41,902 bases of DNA. Source: a bacterium. Its GTDB lineage: Bacteria > Planctomycetota > UBA1135 > GCA-002686595. Positions 16,221 to 24,573 of this stretch are shown here, one piece after another (position 1 is the first letter of the stretch; each line of letters opens with the position of its first letter). A model generated the notes under the pieces. That model had not been told where the DNA came from. It saw nothing but the letters and a program-made list of their open reading frames with translations, and searched no databases. The translations under genes were made by a program, and so were the position numbers. The stretch is from assembly GCA_030428395.1 (NCBI GenBank), contig JAUIDW010000011.1, forward strand, positions 1 through 41,902, written 5' to 3'.

Positions 16221-16505
16221 ATGGACATCGGCGAGTTCCAGCGCCTGATCGAGGCGATCTACTACGAGCGCGACTCCGCCCGCGGCCTCGCCGGCACGCA
16301 CATGTGGTTCTGCGAGGAGGTCGGCGAGCTGACCCGCGCCCTGCGCCGCGGCGAGCGCGAGGAGCTCGAGGGCGAGTTCGCCGACGTCCTGGCCTGGCTG
16401 TCCACGCTCGCCTCCATCGCCGGCGTCGACCTGGCCGCCGCCGCGCGCGCCAAGTACGGCGAGGGCTGCCCCCGCTGCCGCGCGACGCCCTGCGCCTGCG
16501 CGTGA
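16221..16505 (+). CDS. MazG-like nucleotide pyrophosphohydrolase-domain protein with Cys-rich tail
   Basis: A 94-residue protein of the all-alpha NTP-PPase (MazG-like) fold. The acidic metal-binding pattern is seen as FCEEVGEL and, 18 residues later, EFADVLAWL, the usual EExxE...ExxD arrangement. The C-terminus carries four cysteines in CPRCRATPCAC, a likely zinc knuckle. It would hydrolyse a nucleoside triphosphate to the monophosphate; the substrate is unknown. It follows the phosphatase gene by 4 bp, so it is likely co-transcribed. Confidence 0.8.
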   Translation: MDIGEFQRLIEAIYYERDSARGLAGTHMWFCEEVGELTRALRRGEREELEGEFADVLAWLSTLASIAGVDLAAAARAKYGEGCPRCRATPCACA

Positions 16506-16591
16506 GGGCCCGCGCCCGCGCGTGAGGACGCGTGAGGAATCGGCCGCGCCGCGCCCGCGCCGACGCGCGCCGAACTCCGCGGGAATTCGAG

Positions 16592-16597
16592 TAACCT
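16592..16597 (+). promoter_or_regulatory. Possible -10 element upstream of priA
   Basis: TAACCT lies about 54 nt before the priA ATG in an intergenic gap of 145 bp. It fits a TAnnnT pattern seen before other genes here. No good -35 is seen. Confidence 0.35.
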
Positions 16598-16650
16598 GCG
16601 CGCGCCGGGCCGGTCCCCCAGGGCGGAGGGGCTCGGTGGTACCTGGAAGC

Positions 16651-18924
16651 ATGCGCGCCACGACCGGAGAGCTGTTCCCCGCCCCCGAGGGCACCCCCCC
16701 CGCGCGCCCCGCCTGCGAGGGGTACGCGTCGGTCGTGCTGAACCGGCCCGTGCGGACTCAGTTCACCTACGGCGTCCCGCCGCAGCTCGCCGGGCGCGTC
16801 CGGGCGGGGATGCGCGTGGCCGTGCCGTTCGGGAACCGGCGGCACGTGGGCGTGGTCGTGGGGGTGCCGGAGACGCCGGACGTGGACCCGGCCAAGGTGC
16901 GCCTGCTGCACGAGGTGCTCGACGAGCAGCCGCTGGTGGGCGACGACCTGCTCGCGCTGACCCGCTGGATGGCGGACGAGTACGCCTGTTCCTGGGGCGA
17001 GGCGCTGCACGGCGTCCTGCCGGCGGCGCTGAAGCGCGAGCGCGGGCCGGCGCGGGTGCTGGTCGTGGCCGCCGCGCCCGGGGTGGGCCCGGAGCAGCTC
17101 GCCGAGCTCGAGGACAGGCACCCCAAGCAGCACCGCCTGCTGCGGACCCTGCTCGAGCTGGGGGACGAGGTCGAGCTGCGCGAGGTCCTGCGGTCCCTGG
17201 GCCTGTCCGAGTCGCCGGCGCGGACGCTGGCGCGGCGCGGGCTGGCGACGCTCCGGCGCGTGGTCCAGCGGCGCGAGGAGCTCCTGACCGCGCGCTCGGA
17301 CCGCGCGCGGCCCGAGCAGTTGACGCCCGACCAGCGCCGGGCCGTGGACGCCGTCGGGAACGCGCTGGCGGCGGGGGAGGCGACCACGTTCCTGCTGCGC
17401 GGCGTGACCGGCAGCGGCAAGACCGAGGTGTACCTGCGCGCCATCGAGCAGGCGCTCGAGCGCGGGCGCGGCGCCATCGTGCTGGTGCCCGAGATCGCCC
17501 TGACGCCGCAGACGGTGGGCTGGTTCCGCTCGCGCTTCGGCGAGGTGGCGGTGCTGCACAGCCGCATGACCGACTCGACGCGCCTCGCCATGTGGCAGCG
17601 CGTGCGCGCCGGCGAGGCGCGCGTGGTCGTCGGCGCGCGCTCGGCGCTGTTCGCGCCCCTGCCCGACCTTGGCGTGGTCGTGGTGGACGAGGAGCACGAG
17701 CCGTCCTTCAAGCAGGAGAGCACGCCGCGCTACCACGCCCGCGACGTCGCCGTGCGGCGGGCGCGCGAGGCGGGCGCGGTCTGCATCCTGGGATCGGCCA
17801 CGCCGTCGCTCGAGAGCTGGCACCGCGCCGCCGCCGGGGACTACCGCCGGCTCGAGCTGCCGACGCGGATCGGCGGGGCGCCGATGCCGCCGGTGGACGT
17901 CGTGGACGTGCGCGCCGAGCCGCGCGGCTCGACGGTCTTCTCGCGCGAGCTGCGCCAGCGCATGGAGTCCGCCGTCGCCCGCGGCGAGCAGGTGATCCTG
18001 TTCCTGAACCGCCGCGGCTGGGCGCCCGTGCTGTGGTGCCGCGAGTGCAAGGAGACCGTGCGCTGCGAGCAGTGCGACCAGGCGCTGACCTTCCACCAGC
18101 GGCTGAAGCGGGCCGTGTGCCACCGCTGCTGCGAGGAGGTCGCCCCGCCCGCGGCCTGCCCGACCTGCACGGCGCCCGCCCTGCGCTACCTGGGCGCGGG
18201 CAGCGAGCGCATCGAGCACGAGCTGCGCGCGCTGCTGCCCGACGCGCGCGTGCTGCGCATGGACTCCGACACGATGCGCCGGCGCGAGGACTACGAGCAG
18301 GCGCTGGACCGCTTCGGCCGCGGCGAGGTCGACGTCCTCGTCGGCACGCAGATGATCGCCAAGGGCCTCGACTTCCCGCGCGTCACGGTGGTGGGGATCG
18401 TGTCGGCGGACGTCGCCCTGCACCTGCCCGACTTCCGCGCGGCCGAGCGGACGTTCCAGCTCGTCTCCCAGGTCGCCGGGCGCGCCGGCCGGGGCGAGCT
18501 GCCGGGGCGCATCGTCGTGCAGACGGGCGCGCCCGAGCACCCCGCCATCCGGCTCGCCGCCGGCCACGACTTCGACGGCTTCTGCCGCTGGGAGGACGAG
18601 CTGCGCCGCGAGCTGGGCTACCCGCCGCACGGCCGGCTGCTGCGCGCGGTGCTCGAGGACGAGGAGGAGGCGCGCGTCGCCGACGCCGCCCGCGACTGGG
18701 CCGAGCGCCTGCGCGCCGAGCTGCCCGACGCCCTCTCCGTCCTGGGGCCCGCCCCCGCGCCGATCGCGTTCGTCCGCAAGCGCCACCGCCACCACCTGCT
18801 GGTGAAGGCGCCCCCCGACGCGCTCGAGGCCTTCGCCGCCGCCCGCAGCCTGCTGACCGACCTCGCCGGGCGCACGAGCCGCCCCCGCGCCACCGTCGAC
18901 GTCGACCCGGCGAGCGTGCTCTAG
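16651..18924 (+). CDS. priA: Primosomal protein N' (replication restart helicase PriA)
   Basis: 3'-5' DNA helicase that reloads the replisome at stalled forks. The 757 residues show the N-terminal DNA-binding domain (YASVVLNRPVRTQFTYGVP, GMRVAVPFGNRRHVGVVVG). Walker A is TGSGKTEVY near 255, the DEAH-type box is VVVDEEHE, and ILGSATPSLES follows. A zinc-binding insert has paired cysteines (CRECKETVRCEQC and CHRCC...CPTC). The helicase C-lobe has VLVGTQMIAKGLDFPRV and QVAGRAGRG. ATG 16651 is chosen; an upstream in-frame ATG at 16522 would add 43 low-complexity Arg/Ala residues. priA is often near gmk-rpoZ-coaBC; here it is 9 kb away from that group. Confidence 0.95.
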   Translation: MRATTGELFPAPEGTPPARPACEGYASVVLNRPVRTQFTYGVPPQLAGRVRAGMRVAVPFGNRRHVGVVVGVPETPDVDPAKVRLLHEVLDEQPLVGDDLLALTRWMADEYACSWGEALHGVLPAALKRERGPARVLVVAAAPGVGPEQLAELEDRHPKQHRLLRTLLELGDEVELREVLRSLGLSESPARTLARRGLATLRRVVQRREELLTARSDRARPEQLTPDQRRAVDAVGNALAAGEATTFLLRGVTGSGKTEVYLRAIEQALERGRGAIVLVPEIALTPQTVGWFRSRFGEVAVLHSRMTDSTRLAMWQRVRAGEARVVVGARSALFAPLPDLGVVVVDEEHEPSFKQESTPRYHARDVAVRRAREAGAVCILGSATPSLESWHRAAAGDYRRLELPTRIGGAPMPPVDVVDVRAEPRGSTVFSRELRQRMESAVARGEQVILFLNRRGWAPVLWCRECKETVRCEQCDQALTFHQRLKRAVCHRCCEEVAPPAACPTCTAPALRYLGAGSERIEHELRALLPDARVLRMDSDTMRRREDYEQALDRFGRGEVDVLVGTQMIAKGLDFPRVTVVGIVSADVALHLPDFRAAERTFQLVSQVAGRAGRGELPGRIVVQTGAPEHPAIRLAAGHDFDGFCRWEDELRRELGYPPHGRLLRAVLEDEEEARVADAARDWAERLRAELPDALSVLGPAPAPIAFVRKRHRHHLLVKAPPDALEAFAAARSLLTDLAGRTSRPRATVDVDPASVL

Positions 18925-18937
18925 GCCTGCGGGCCGC

Positions 18938-18943
18938 TAGCAT
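18938..18943 (+). promoter_or_regulatory. Possible -10 element for sixA
   Basis: TAGCAT overlaps an in-frame ATG at 18942, so if this -10 is used, sixA starts at the ATG at 18966. The sequence TGCTCT lies upstream as a weak -35. Confidence 0.35.
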
Positions 18944-18965
18944 GGGCGTCGACCGAGGCCGCGCC

Positions 18966-19469
18966 ATGCTGCTGATCCTGCTCCGCCACGGCATCGCCCA
19001 CGACCGGCTGGACCCGGCGTGCCCGCCCGACTTCGAGCGCGCGCTGACGGAGAAGGGGCGGCGGCGGACGCGGGCGGCGGTCGCGGGGCTGCGCGCGCTC
19101 GGCGTCGCGGTGGACGTCGTGGGCTCCAGCCCGCTGGTACGGGCGGTCCAGACGGCGGAGATCGCGCGCCAGGTGCTCGAGCCGACCGACGCGACGCGCC
19201 TCGAGCTGGACGCGCTGGAGCCCTTCGGCGACCCGCGGGAGGTGCTGGCGGACGTGGCGGAGGCCGGCCGCGACGCCGTGCTGCTCGCGGGGCACGCGCC
19301 GAGCCTGGACCGCGTCGTGGCGGCCGCCGTCGGGGCGCCGCGACCCCTCACGCACCTCAAGAAGGCGGGGGTGGCCTGCCTCGAGCTGGAGCCCGGCGGC
19401 GGGCGGCTGGTCTGGCTGCACGAGCCCCGCGCCCTGCGCCGCATCGCTTCGGCGGCCTCGATCGATTAG
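18966..19469 (+). CDS. sixA: SixA-type histidine phosphatase
   Basis: A 167-residue member of the histidine phosphatase superfamily, closest in layout to SixA, which removes phosphate from histidine phosphotransfer domains. The catalytic LRHG motif is at the N-terminus (LLRHGIAHDRLDP), SSPLVRAVQTAEI gives the second arginine, and the LAGHAPSLDRVV motif holds the second histidine. Here it sits directly before ppx, 9 bp upstream, in a polyphosphate/phosphate island. A role in phosphate signalling is therefore possible but unproven. The start ATG 18966 is preferred to 18942 because of the overlapping -10. Confidence 0.82.
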   Translation: MLLILLRHGIAHDRLDPACPPDFERALTEKGRRRTRAAVAGLRALGVAVDVVGSSPLVRAVQTAEIARQVLEPTDATRLELDALEPFGDPREVLADVAEAGRDAVLLAGHAPSLDRVVAAAVGAPRPLTHLKKAGVACLELEPGGGRLVWLHEPRALRRIASAASID

Positions 19470-19478
19470 GAAAGGCGC

Positions 19479-21014
19479 GTGACCTCTCCCGACCCGGACC
19501 GGATCGCGGCCGTCGACCTCGGCTCGAACAGCTTCCACATGATCATCGGGCGCGTCGTGAACGGCGAGCCGGTGATCATCGACCGCCTGCGCGAGCAGGT
19601 CCGCCTGGCCGACGGGCTGGACGAGGAGTCCGTGCTCGGCGGCCCGGCGCTCGAGCGGGCGCTCGAGTGCCTGGCGCGCATCGGGCAGCGGATCAAGGGC
19701 ATCCCGGCGGAGCACGTCCGGGCCGTCGGCACGAACACGCTGCGCGCCGCGCACAACGCGGGCGAGGTGCTGTCGCGCCTCGAGGAGGCCCTGGGGCACG
19801 CCGTCGAGGTCATCTCGGGCCAGGAGGAGGCGCGCCTGATCTACCTCGGCGTGGCGCACAGCCTCGCGGACGACTACGGCACGCGCCTCGTCGTCGACAT
19901 CGGCGGGGGGAGCACCGAGTGCATCCTCGGCTCGCGCTTCGAGCCGATGGAGGCGCACAGCCTCTACATGGGATGCGTGAGCTGGTCGCGGCGCTTCTTC
20001 CCCGACGGCGCGATCGACCGCGCGCGCATGGAGGAGGCGGTGCTCGCGGCGCGCCTCGAGCTGAAGCCGCTGCGGCGCGCGTTCCAGGACACGGGCTGGC
20101 AGCAGGCCGTCGGCGCCTCGGGCACGATCCGCGCGGTCGCGTCGACCCTGCGGGCGGCGGGCTGGGCGTCCGAGGGCGTCGACCTCGCCGGCCTGCGCCG
20201 GCTGCGCGCGCACCTCGTCGAGGTCGGGAGCGTCGACCGGCTGCAGCTCGAGGGCCTGAAGGCCGAGCGGGCCCCCGTGTTCGCGGGCGGCGTGGCGATC
20301 CTGTCCGCGCTGTTCAAGAGCCTGCGGATCCAGCGGATGGCGGTCTCCTCCGGCGCGCTGCGCGAGGGCGTGCTGTACGACCTGCTGGGCCGCATCCAGC
20401 ACGAGGACGTGCGCGAGCGGACGATCTCGAGCTTCCAGGAGCGCTACCACATCGAGCGCGAGCAGGCGCTGCGCGTCGAGGCGACCTCGCTCCAGCTGCT
20501 GCGCGCCGTGGCCGCGCGCTGGTCGCTGGACCCCGAGGAGGCCGGGCGCATGCTGTCCTGGGCGGCGCGCCTCCACGAGCTCGGGCTGGCGGTCTCCTAC
20601 TCGCACCACAACCGCCACGGCGGCTACCTGATCGCGAACTCCGAGATGCCGGGGTTCTCGCAGGACGAGCGCCAGGTGCTCGCGGCGATCGTCGCCTCGC
20701 ACCGGCGCAAGGTGCGCCCCGAGGTGTTCCAGGTCCTGCGCGGCGACCGCGCGCACCTGGCGCGCCGCCTGGCGATCCTGCTGCGGCTGGCGGCCGTGCT
20801 GAACCGCGGCCGGCGCCGGCCGTCGCAGCTGCCGACCGCCATCGACGCCCACCGCAGCGGCCTGCGGCTCGTGTTCCCCGCGACGTGGCCCGAGGAGCAC
20901 CCGCTGACCTCGCGCGACCTCGGCGCGCAGGCCCCGGTGGTCGAGAGCCTCGGCGTGAAGCTGAAGGTCGTGTTCCGCGACCCGCCTTCCGCGGCCGGCG
21001 CGGCCGCGCGCTAG
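19479..21014 (+). CDS. ppx: Exopolyphosphatase (Ppx/GppA family)
   Basis: Releases phosphate from the ends of polyphosphate chains (family members may also hydrolyse pppGpp). The 511 residues have the ASKHA actin-like N-half: AAVDLGSNSFHMIIG (phosphate 1), AVGTNTLRAAHN, ISGQEEARLIYLGV and VVDIGGGSTECILG (phosphate 2). The C-terminal half is helical and HD-like with LHELGLAVSYSHHNRHGGYLI. A GGAAAGG lies a few bases before the GTG start. Convergent with ppk: the two stop codons overlap within one CTAG (21011-21014). The synthesising and degrading enzymes for polyphosphate are thus end to end. Confidence 0.92.
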   Translation: MTSPDPDRIAAVDLGSNSFHMIIGRVVNGEPVIIDRLREQVRLADGLDEESVLGGPALERALECLARIGQRIKGIPAEHVRAVGTNTLRAAHNAGEVLSRLEEALGHAVEVISGQEEARLIYLGVAHSLADDYGTRLVVDIGGGSTECILGSRFEPMEAHSLYMGCVSWSRRFFPDGAIDRARMEEAVLAARLELKPLRRAFQDTGWQQAVGASGTIRAVASTLRAAGWASEGVDLAGLRRLRAHLVEVGSVDRLQLEGLKAERAPVFAGGVAILSALFKSLRIQRMAVSSGALREGVLYDLLGRIQHEDVRERTISSFQERYHIEREQALRVEATSLQLLRAVAARWSLDPEEAGRMLSWAARLHELGLAVSYSHHNRHGGYLIANSEMPGFSQDERQVLAAIVASHRRKVRPEVFQVLRGDRAHLARRLAILLRLAAVLNRGRRRPSQLPTAIDAHRSGLRLVFPATWPEEHPLTSRDLGAQAPVVESLGVKLKVVFRDPPSAAGAAAR

Positions 21015-23200
21015 CTCTTCGAGGCGATCGTGGCGAGCAGGTGCGCCTGCGCGCCGAACGGGTCCGCGTCGTCGGGCGTGCGCCGGACGTACGTGCCGTC
21101 CCCGCGCAGCTCCCACGTGCGCGTGTTGTCGCGCAGGTGGACCTCGAAGGCCTCCTCCAGGATGCGCTTCTTGGCCTTCTTCGACTCGATCGGGAAGGCG
21201 GCCTCGACGCGGTGGAAGAGGTTGCGCTGCATCCAGTCCGCGCTGGAGCAGTAGACGACGTCCTCGCCGCCCGCGCGGAAGTGGTACACGCGGCTGTGCT
21301 CCAGGAAGCGCCCGATCGACGAGATCACCTGGATGTTGTCGGAGACCCCCGGGATGCCCGGGCGCAGCGAGCAGATGCCGCGTACGACCAGGTCGATGGT
21401 CACGCCGGCCTGGGAGGCGCGGTAGAGCGCGCGGATGACCTCGGGCTCGATCAGCGCGTTGACCTTGGCGCGGATGGCGGCGGGCAGGCCGCGCTCGGCG
21501 TTGCGGGTCTCCTGCTCGATCAGCTCGAGGATCCGCTCGTGCAGCTTGAACGGGGACTGCACCAGCTTGTTCAGCGCGCCGACCTTGCCCAGGCCCGTGA
21601 GCTGCTGGAACAGGTTGTGGACGTCCTCGCCCAGGCCCTCGTCGCACGTCAGCAGGCCGAAGTCGGTGTAGGCGCGGGCGGTCTTCAGGTGGTAGTTGCC
21701 CGTCCCCAGGTGGACGTACCGGCGGACGTGGTCGCCCTCGCGCCGCACGACGAGCATCATCTTGGCGTGGGCCTTGTAGCCCACGATGCCGTACACGACG
21801 CGCGTGCCCGCGTCCTGCAGGCGGGTGGCGATGTCGATGTTCGCCTCCTCGTCGAAGCGCGCGCGCAGCTCGACGACGGTGGTGACCTCCTTGCCGTTGC
21901 GCGAGGCCTCGATCAGCGCGTCGGTGATCGTGGACGTGCTGCCGGTGCGGTACAGCGTCAGCTTGATCGCCAGCACGTCGGGGTCGCTCGCGGCCTGGCG
22001 CACGAGGTCCACGACCGGCGAGAACGAGTCGTAGGGGTGGTGCAGCAGGACGTCGCCCTCGCGGATGGCCGCGAACACGTCCGGCGCGCTCGACCAGCCC
22101 GACGGCAGGGCCGGCACGAAGGGGGGGTACTTCAGCGCGGGGCTGTCGATCAGGTCGTACAGCATCGCCAGCCGGTGCAGGTTGACCGGTCCGTCGACGC
22201 GGTAGAGGTCGCCCGGCTGCAGCTCGAACTGCTCCAGCAGGAAGTTCGAGACGTCCTCGGGGCACGAGTCGCCGACCTCGAGCCGCACCGCCTCGCCGTA
22301 GTTGCGGCGCGGCAGCTGGCCCTTCAGCGCGCGCAGCAGGTCGTCGACCTCCTCCTCGTCGATCCACAGGTCGCTGTTGCGCGTGACGCGGAAGGGGTAC
22401 GAGCCCTTGACCTTCATGCCGGGGAACAGCTCGCCGGCGTGCGCGCGCATGATGCTGGACAGCGTCACGAACTGGTGCTCGCCGTCGGCGATCTCCGGCG
22501 GCAGCTCGATCAGGCGCGGCAGCAGGCGCGGCGCCTGCACCACGGCCATCCGGCTGCTGCGGCCGAAGGCGTCCTTGCCCTGCAGCGTGACGACGAAGTT
22601 GAGGCTCTTGTTCTGGATCAGCGGGAAGGGGTGCGCGGGGTCGAGCCCCACCGGCGTCAGGACCGGCAGCACCTCGCGCAGGAAGTACGACTTCGTCCAC
22701 TTGCGGATCCGCGGCGTCCACTCGTCGCGGAACATCAGGTGCAGGCCCTCGGCGCGCAGGGCCGGCAGCAGCTCCTCCCGCAGGACGCGGTACTGCTCGG
22801 CGACCAGCTCGTGGGCGACGTCGCCCACCCGGCGGAGGGTCTCGAGGGGCGACAGGCCGTCGGGGCCCGGCTTGGCCACCTCGAGCTCGAGCTGCTGCCG
22901 CAAGCCGGAGACCCGGATCTCGAAGAACTCGTCCAGGTTGGTCGAGCAGATGCTCAGGAAGCGCAGGCGCTCGAGCAGCGGCGTCTCGAGGTCCCGGGCC
23001 TGGGCCAGGACCCGGCGGTTGAACTCGAGCAGGCTGAGCTCGCGGTTGATGTAGAGCTCGGGGTCCTCCAGCGGGCGGCCGGGGGCCGGCGAGCCGCCGC
23101 GTCCGCCGCGCTTGCCGCGCCCCGCGCGCGCGGGGCGGGCCGCCCGCCCGGCCTCCGGACCGCCGGGCAGCTCCCTGAGGGTGTCGTCGTTCACGCCCAC
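21011..23200 (-). CDS. ppk: Polyphosphate kinase 1
   Basis: Makes long-chain polyphosphate from ATP, usually at the inner membrane. The 729-residue protein has an Arg/Gly/Pro-rich leader, then the N-terminal domain ELYINRELSLLEFNRRVLAQ and STNLDEFFEIR. Two phospholipase-D-like catalytic domains carry the autophosphorylated His region (YGIVGYKAHAKMML, RYVHLGTGNYHLKTAR) and RGICSLRPGIPGVSDNI, VYCSSADWMQRNL. The start is GTG 23200, or GTG 23194 two codons later. A TACCCT lies at 23206-23201, so the mRNA might have almost no leader. It is divergent from pstS, with the TTGANN repeats (23294-23321) between them. Confidence 0.93.
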   Translation of the reverse strand: MGVNDDTLRELPGGPEAGRAARPARAGRGKRGGRGGSPAPGRPLEDPELYINRELSLLEFNRRVLAQARDLETPLLERLRFLSICSTNLDEFFEIRVSGLRQQLELEVAKPGPDGLSPLETLRRVGDVAHELVAEQYRVLREELLPALRAEGLHLMFRDEWTPRIRKWTKSYFLREVLPVLTPVGLDPAHPFPLIQNKSLNFVVTLQGKDAFGRSSRMAVVQAPRLLPRLIELPPEIADGEHQFVTLSSIMRAHAGELFPGMKVKGSYPFRVTRNSDLWIDEEEVDDLLRALKGQLPRRNYGEAVRLEVGDSCPEDVSNFLLEQFELQPGDLYRVDGPVNLHRLAMLYDLIDSPALKYPPFVPALPSGWSSAPDVFAAIREGDVLLHHPYDSFSPVVDLVRQAASDPDVLAIKLTLYRTGSTSTITDALIEASRNGKEVTTVVELRARFDEEANIDIATRLQDAGTRVVYGIVGYKAHAKMMLVVRREGDHVRRYVHLGTGNYHLKTARAYTDFGLLTCDEGLGEDVHNLFQQLTGLGKVGALNKLVQSPFKLHERILELIEQETRNAERGLPAAIRAKVNALIEPEVIRALYRASQAGVTIDLVVRGICSLRPGIPGVSDNIQVISSIGRFLEHSRVYHFRAGGEDVVYCSSADWMQRNLFHRVEAAFPIESKKAKKRILEEAFEVHLRDNTRTWELRGDGTYVRRTPDDADPFGAQAHLLATIASKS

Positions 23201-23293
23201 AGGGTATCGGCTCGGGCCCGCGGATGGCCCCAGGCAGCCGCGCCGGGGGGCCGGGGAGGCCCGGCAGGGGCCCTCGCGGGCGCCGGGCGGATC

Positions 23294-23321
23294 TTGATGT
23301 GTTCTTGACGTGGATTTGAGG
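23294..23321 (+). promoter_or_regulatory. Putative Pho box: three TTGANG repeats at 11-bp period
   Basis: TTGATG (23294-23299), TTGACG (23305-23310) and TTGAGG (23316-23321) are direct repeats exactly 11 bp apart. One DNA turn between hexamers is the pattern bound by PhoB/PhoP-type regulators, although their sequence differs between phyla. The same repeat, two copies, lies upstream of phoB at 36318-36334. The site is about 107 bp before the presumed pstS -10, farther than in classic Pho promoters. Confidence 0.6.
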
Positions 23322-23428
23322 GCGGGCTGAACGGCGTCCGGCGAGATCCCGGGAGCCGGTCCGGCCCCTCCCTGGTCCGGTCCGCGATCCGGGGACCCAC
23401 GAGCCTGCGGCGGGGCCGACCCATCGGC

Positions 23429-23434
23429 TAGCCT
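23429..23434 (+). promoter_or_regulatory. -10 element for pstS
   Basis: TAGCCT lies about 42 nt before the GTG start, with no recognisable -35. This is as expected for an activator-dependent promoter. The same hexamer precedes phoU. Confidence 0.4.
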
Positions 23435-23475
23435 GCCGGCCGCCGTCCGCCCGTTCCCGACGCAGGAGACCCTCC

Positions 23476-24447
23476 GTGAACCACCGCCCGATCCCCACGC
23501 TGGCCGCCGCCCTCGCCCTGGCGGCGACCCCGGCCCTGGGCCAGGTCCAGGTCGACCCGAAGATGCCCCGCTACGAGCCCACCCAGGGCGTCTCGGGCAG
23601 CATCAAGAGCGTCGGCTCGGACACCATGAACAACCTCATGACGCTCTGGGCCGAGAAGTTCGCCGAGTTCTACCCGAACGTCTCGGTCGAGGTGGAGGGC
23701 AAGGGTTCGTCCACGGCGCCCCCGGCGCTGATCGAGGGCGCCGCGAACTTCGGTCCGATGAGCCGCCTGATGAAGGCGGAGGAGATCGACGAGTTCGAGA
23801 GCGCCTACGGCTACAAGCCGACGGCGATGCAGGCCGCGATCGACATGCTCGCGGTGTACGTCCACCGGGACAACCCGATCGCGAAGCGCGGCCTGACGCT
23901 GGCCGAGGTCGACGCGATCTTCTCGAAGACGCGCAAGGGCGGCCACAAGACGCCCGTCCAGACCTGGGGCGACCTCGGGCTCGAGGGCGACTGGGCCAGC
24001 CGGCCGATCAGCCTGTACGGCCGCAACTCCGCCTCGGGCACGTACGGCTTCTTCAAGGAGCGGGCGCTCTTCAAGGGCGACTACAAGGACTCCGTGAAGG
24101 AGCAGCCCGGCAGCGCCTCGGTCGTGCAGGGCGTCGCCAGCGACCGCTACGGCATCGGCTACAGCGGCCTGGGCTACCAGACCGCCGACGTGGTCGCCGT
24201 GCCGATCGCGGACGAGGGCGAGCCGGTCGCCCCCGACCCGGCGCACCTCCGCGAGTACCCCCTGACGCGGTTCCTCGTCGTCTACATCAACTACCGGCCC
24301 GGCAGCCAGCTCGATCCCCTGCGCCGGGAGTTCCTGAAGCTCATGTTCAGCCGCGAGGGTCAGGAGGTCGTGCTCAAGGACGGCTACCTGCCCGTCAACT
24401 CCGGGATCGCGGCGAAGAACCTGCGGCAGGTCGGGATCGAGCCCTGA
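23476..24447 (+). CDS. pstS: Periplasmic phosphate-binding protein PstS
   Basis: Captures phosphate in the periplasm for the Pst ABC importer. The 323-residue protein has a signal peptide cleaved after ALG (residues about 1-22). The PBP-like fold is shown by KSVGSDTMNNLMTLWAEKF, VEGKGSSTAPPALIEG, NFGPMSRLMKAEEID, YVHRDNPI and ISLYGRNSASGTYGFFKE, which hold the phosphate-binding Ser/Gly loops. YPLTRFLVVYINYRPG and KDGYLPVN near the C-terminus are also typical. AGGAG lies 8 nt before the GTG start. It is the first gene of pstS-pstC-pstA-pstB and has the TTGANN repeats upstream, so phosphate control is likely. Confidence 0.92.
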   Translation: MNHRPIPTLAAALALAATPALGQVQVDPKMPRYEPTQGVSGSIKSVGSDTMNNLMTLWAEKFAEFYPNVSVEVEGKGSSTAPPALIEGAANFGPMSRLMKAEEIDEFESAYGYKPTAMQAAIDMLAVYVHRDNPIAKRGLTLAEVDAIFSKTRKGGHKTPVQTWGDLGLEGDWASRPISLYGRNSASGTYGFFKERALFKGDYKDSVKEQPGSASVVQGVASDRYGIGYSGLGYQTADVVAVPIADEGEPVAPDPAHLREYPLTRFLVVYINYRPGSQLDPLRREFLKLMFSREGQEVVLKDGYLPVNSGIAAKNLRQVGIEP

Positions 24448-24573
24448 GCTCGCCACCACCCACGGCCCACCGGCAGCGCGCGGGGCACGAGCGGCCCACG
24501 CCCTGCGCGGGGCGGCCGGACTCCGCCCGACCGGCCCGCTCCACCGACCCGCAGCCCGTTCCCGCCTCCGCGC

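Larger units (their letters stand above)
23201..23475. other. ppk-pstS divergent control region
   Basis: 275 bases between the divergent ppk and pstS starts. It contains a locally AT-richer block (about 23290-23320) with three TTGANN hexamers, a TAGCCT -10 (23429-23434) for pstS, a TACCCT near the ppk start, and the pstS ribosome-binding site AGGAG. No reading frame here looks like protein. Confidence 0.65.

Noticed and set aside
18921-23498. Very long minus-strand open frame across sixA, ppx and ppk
   Set aside because: Only the ppk frame (21011-23200) has recognisable protein motifs; this one is a different frame with Arg/Ala/Pro-rich low-complexity sequence.
24478-24513. Two GCGCGGGGC copies between pstS and pstC as an operator
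   Set aside because: Pure G/C 9-mers are expected often at this base composition; no other support.
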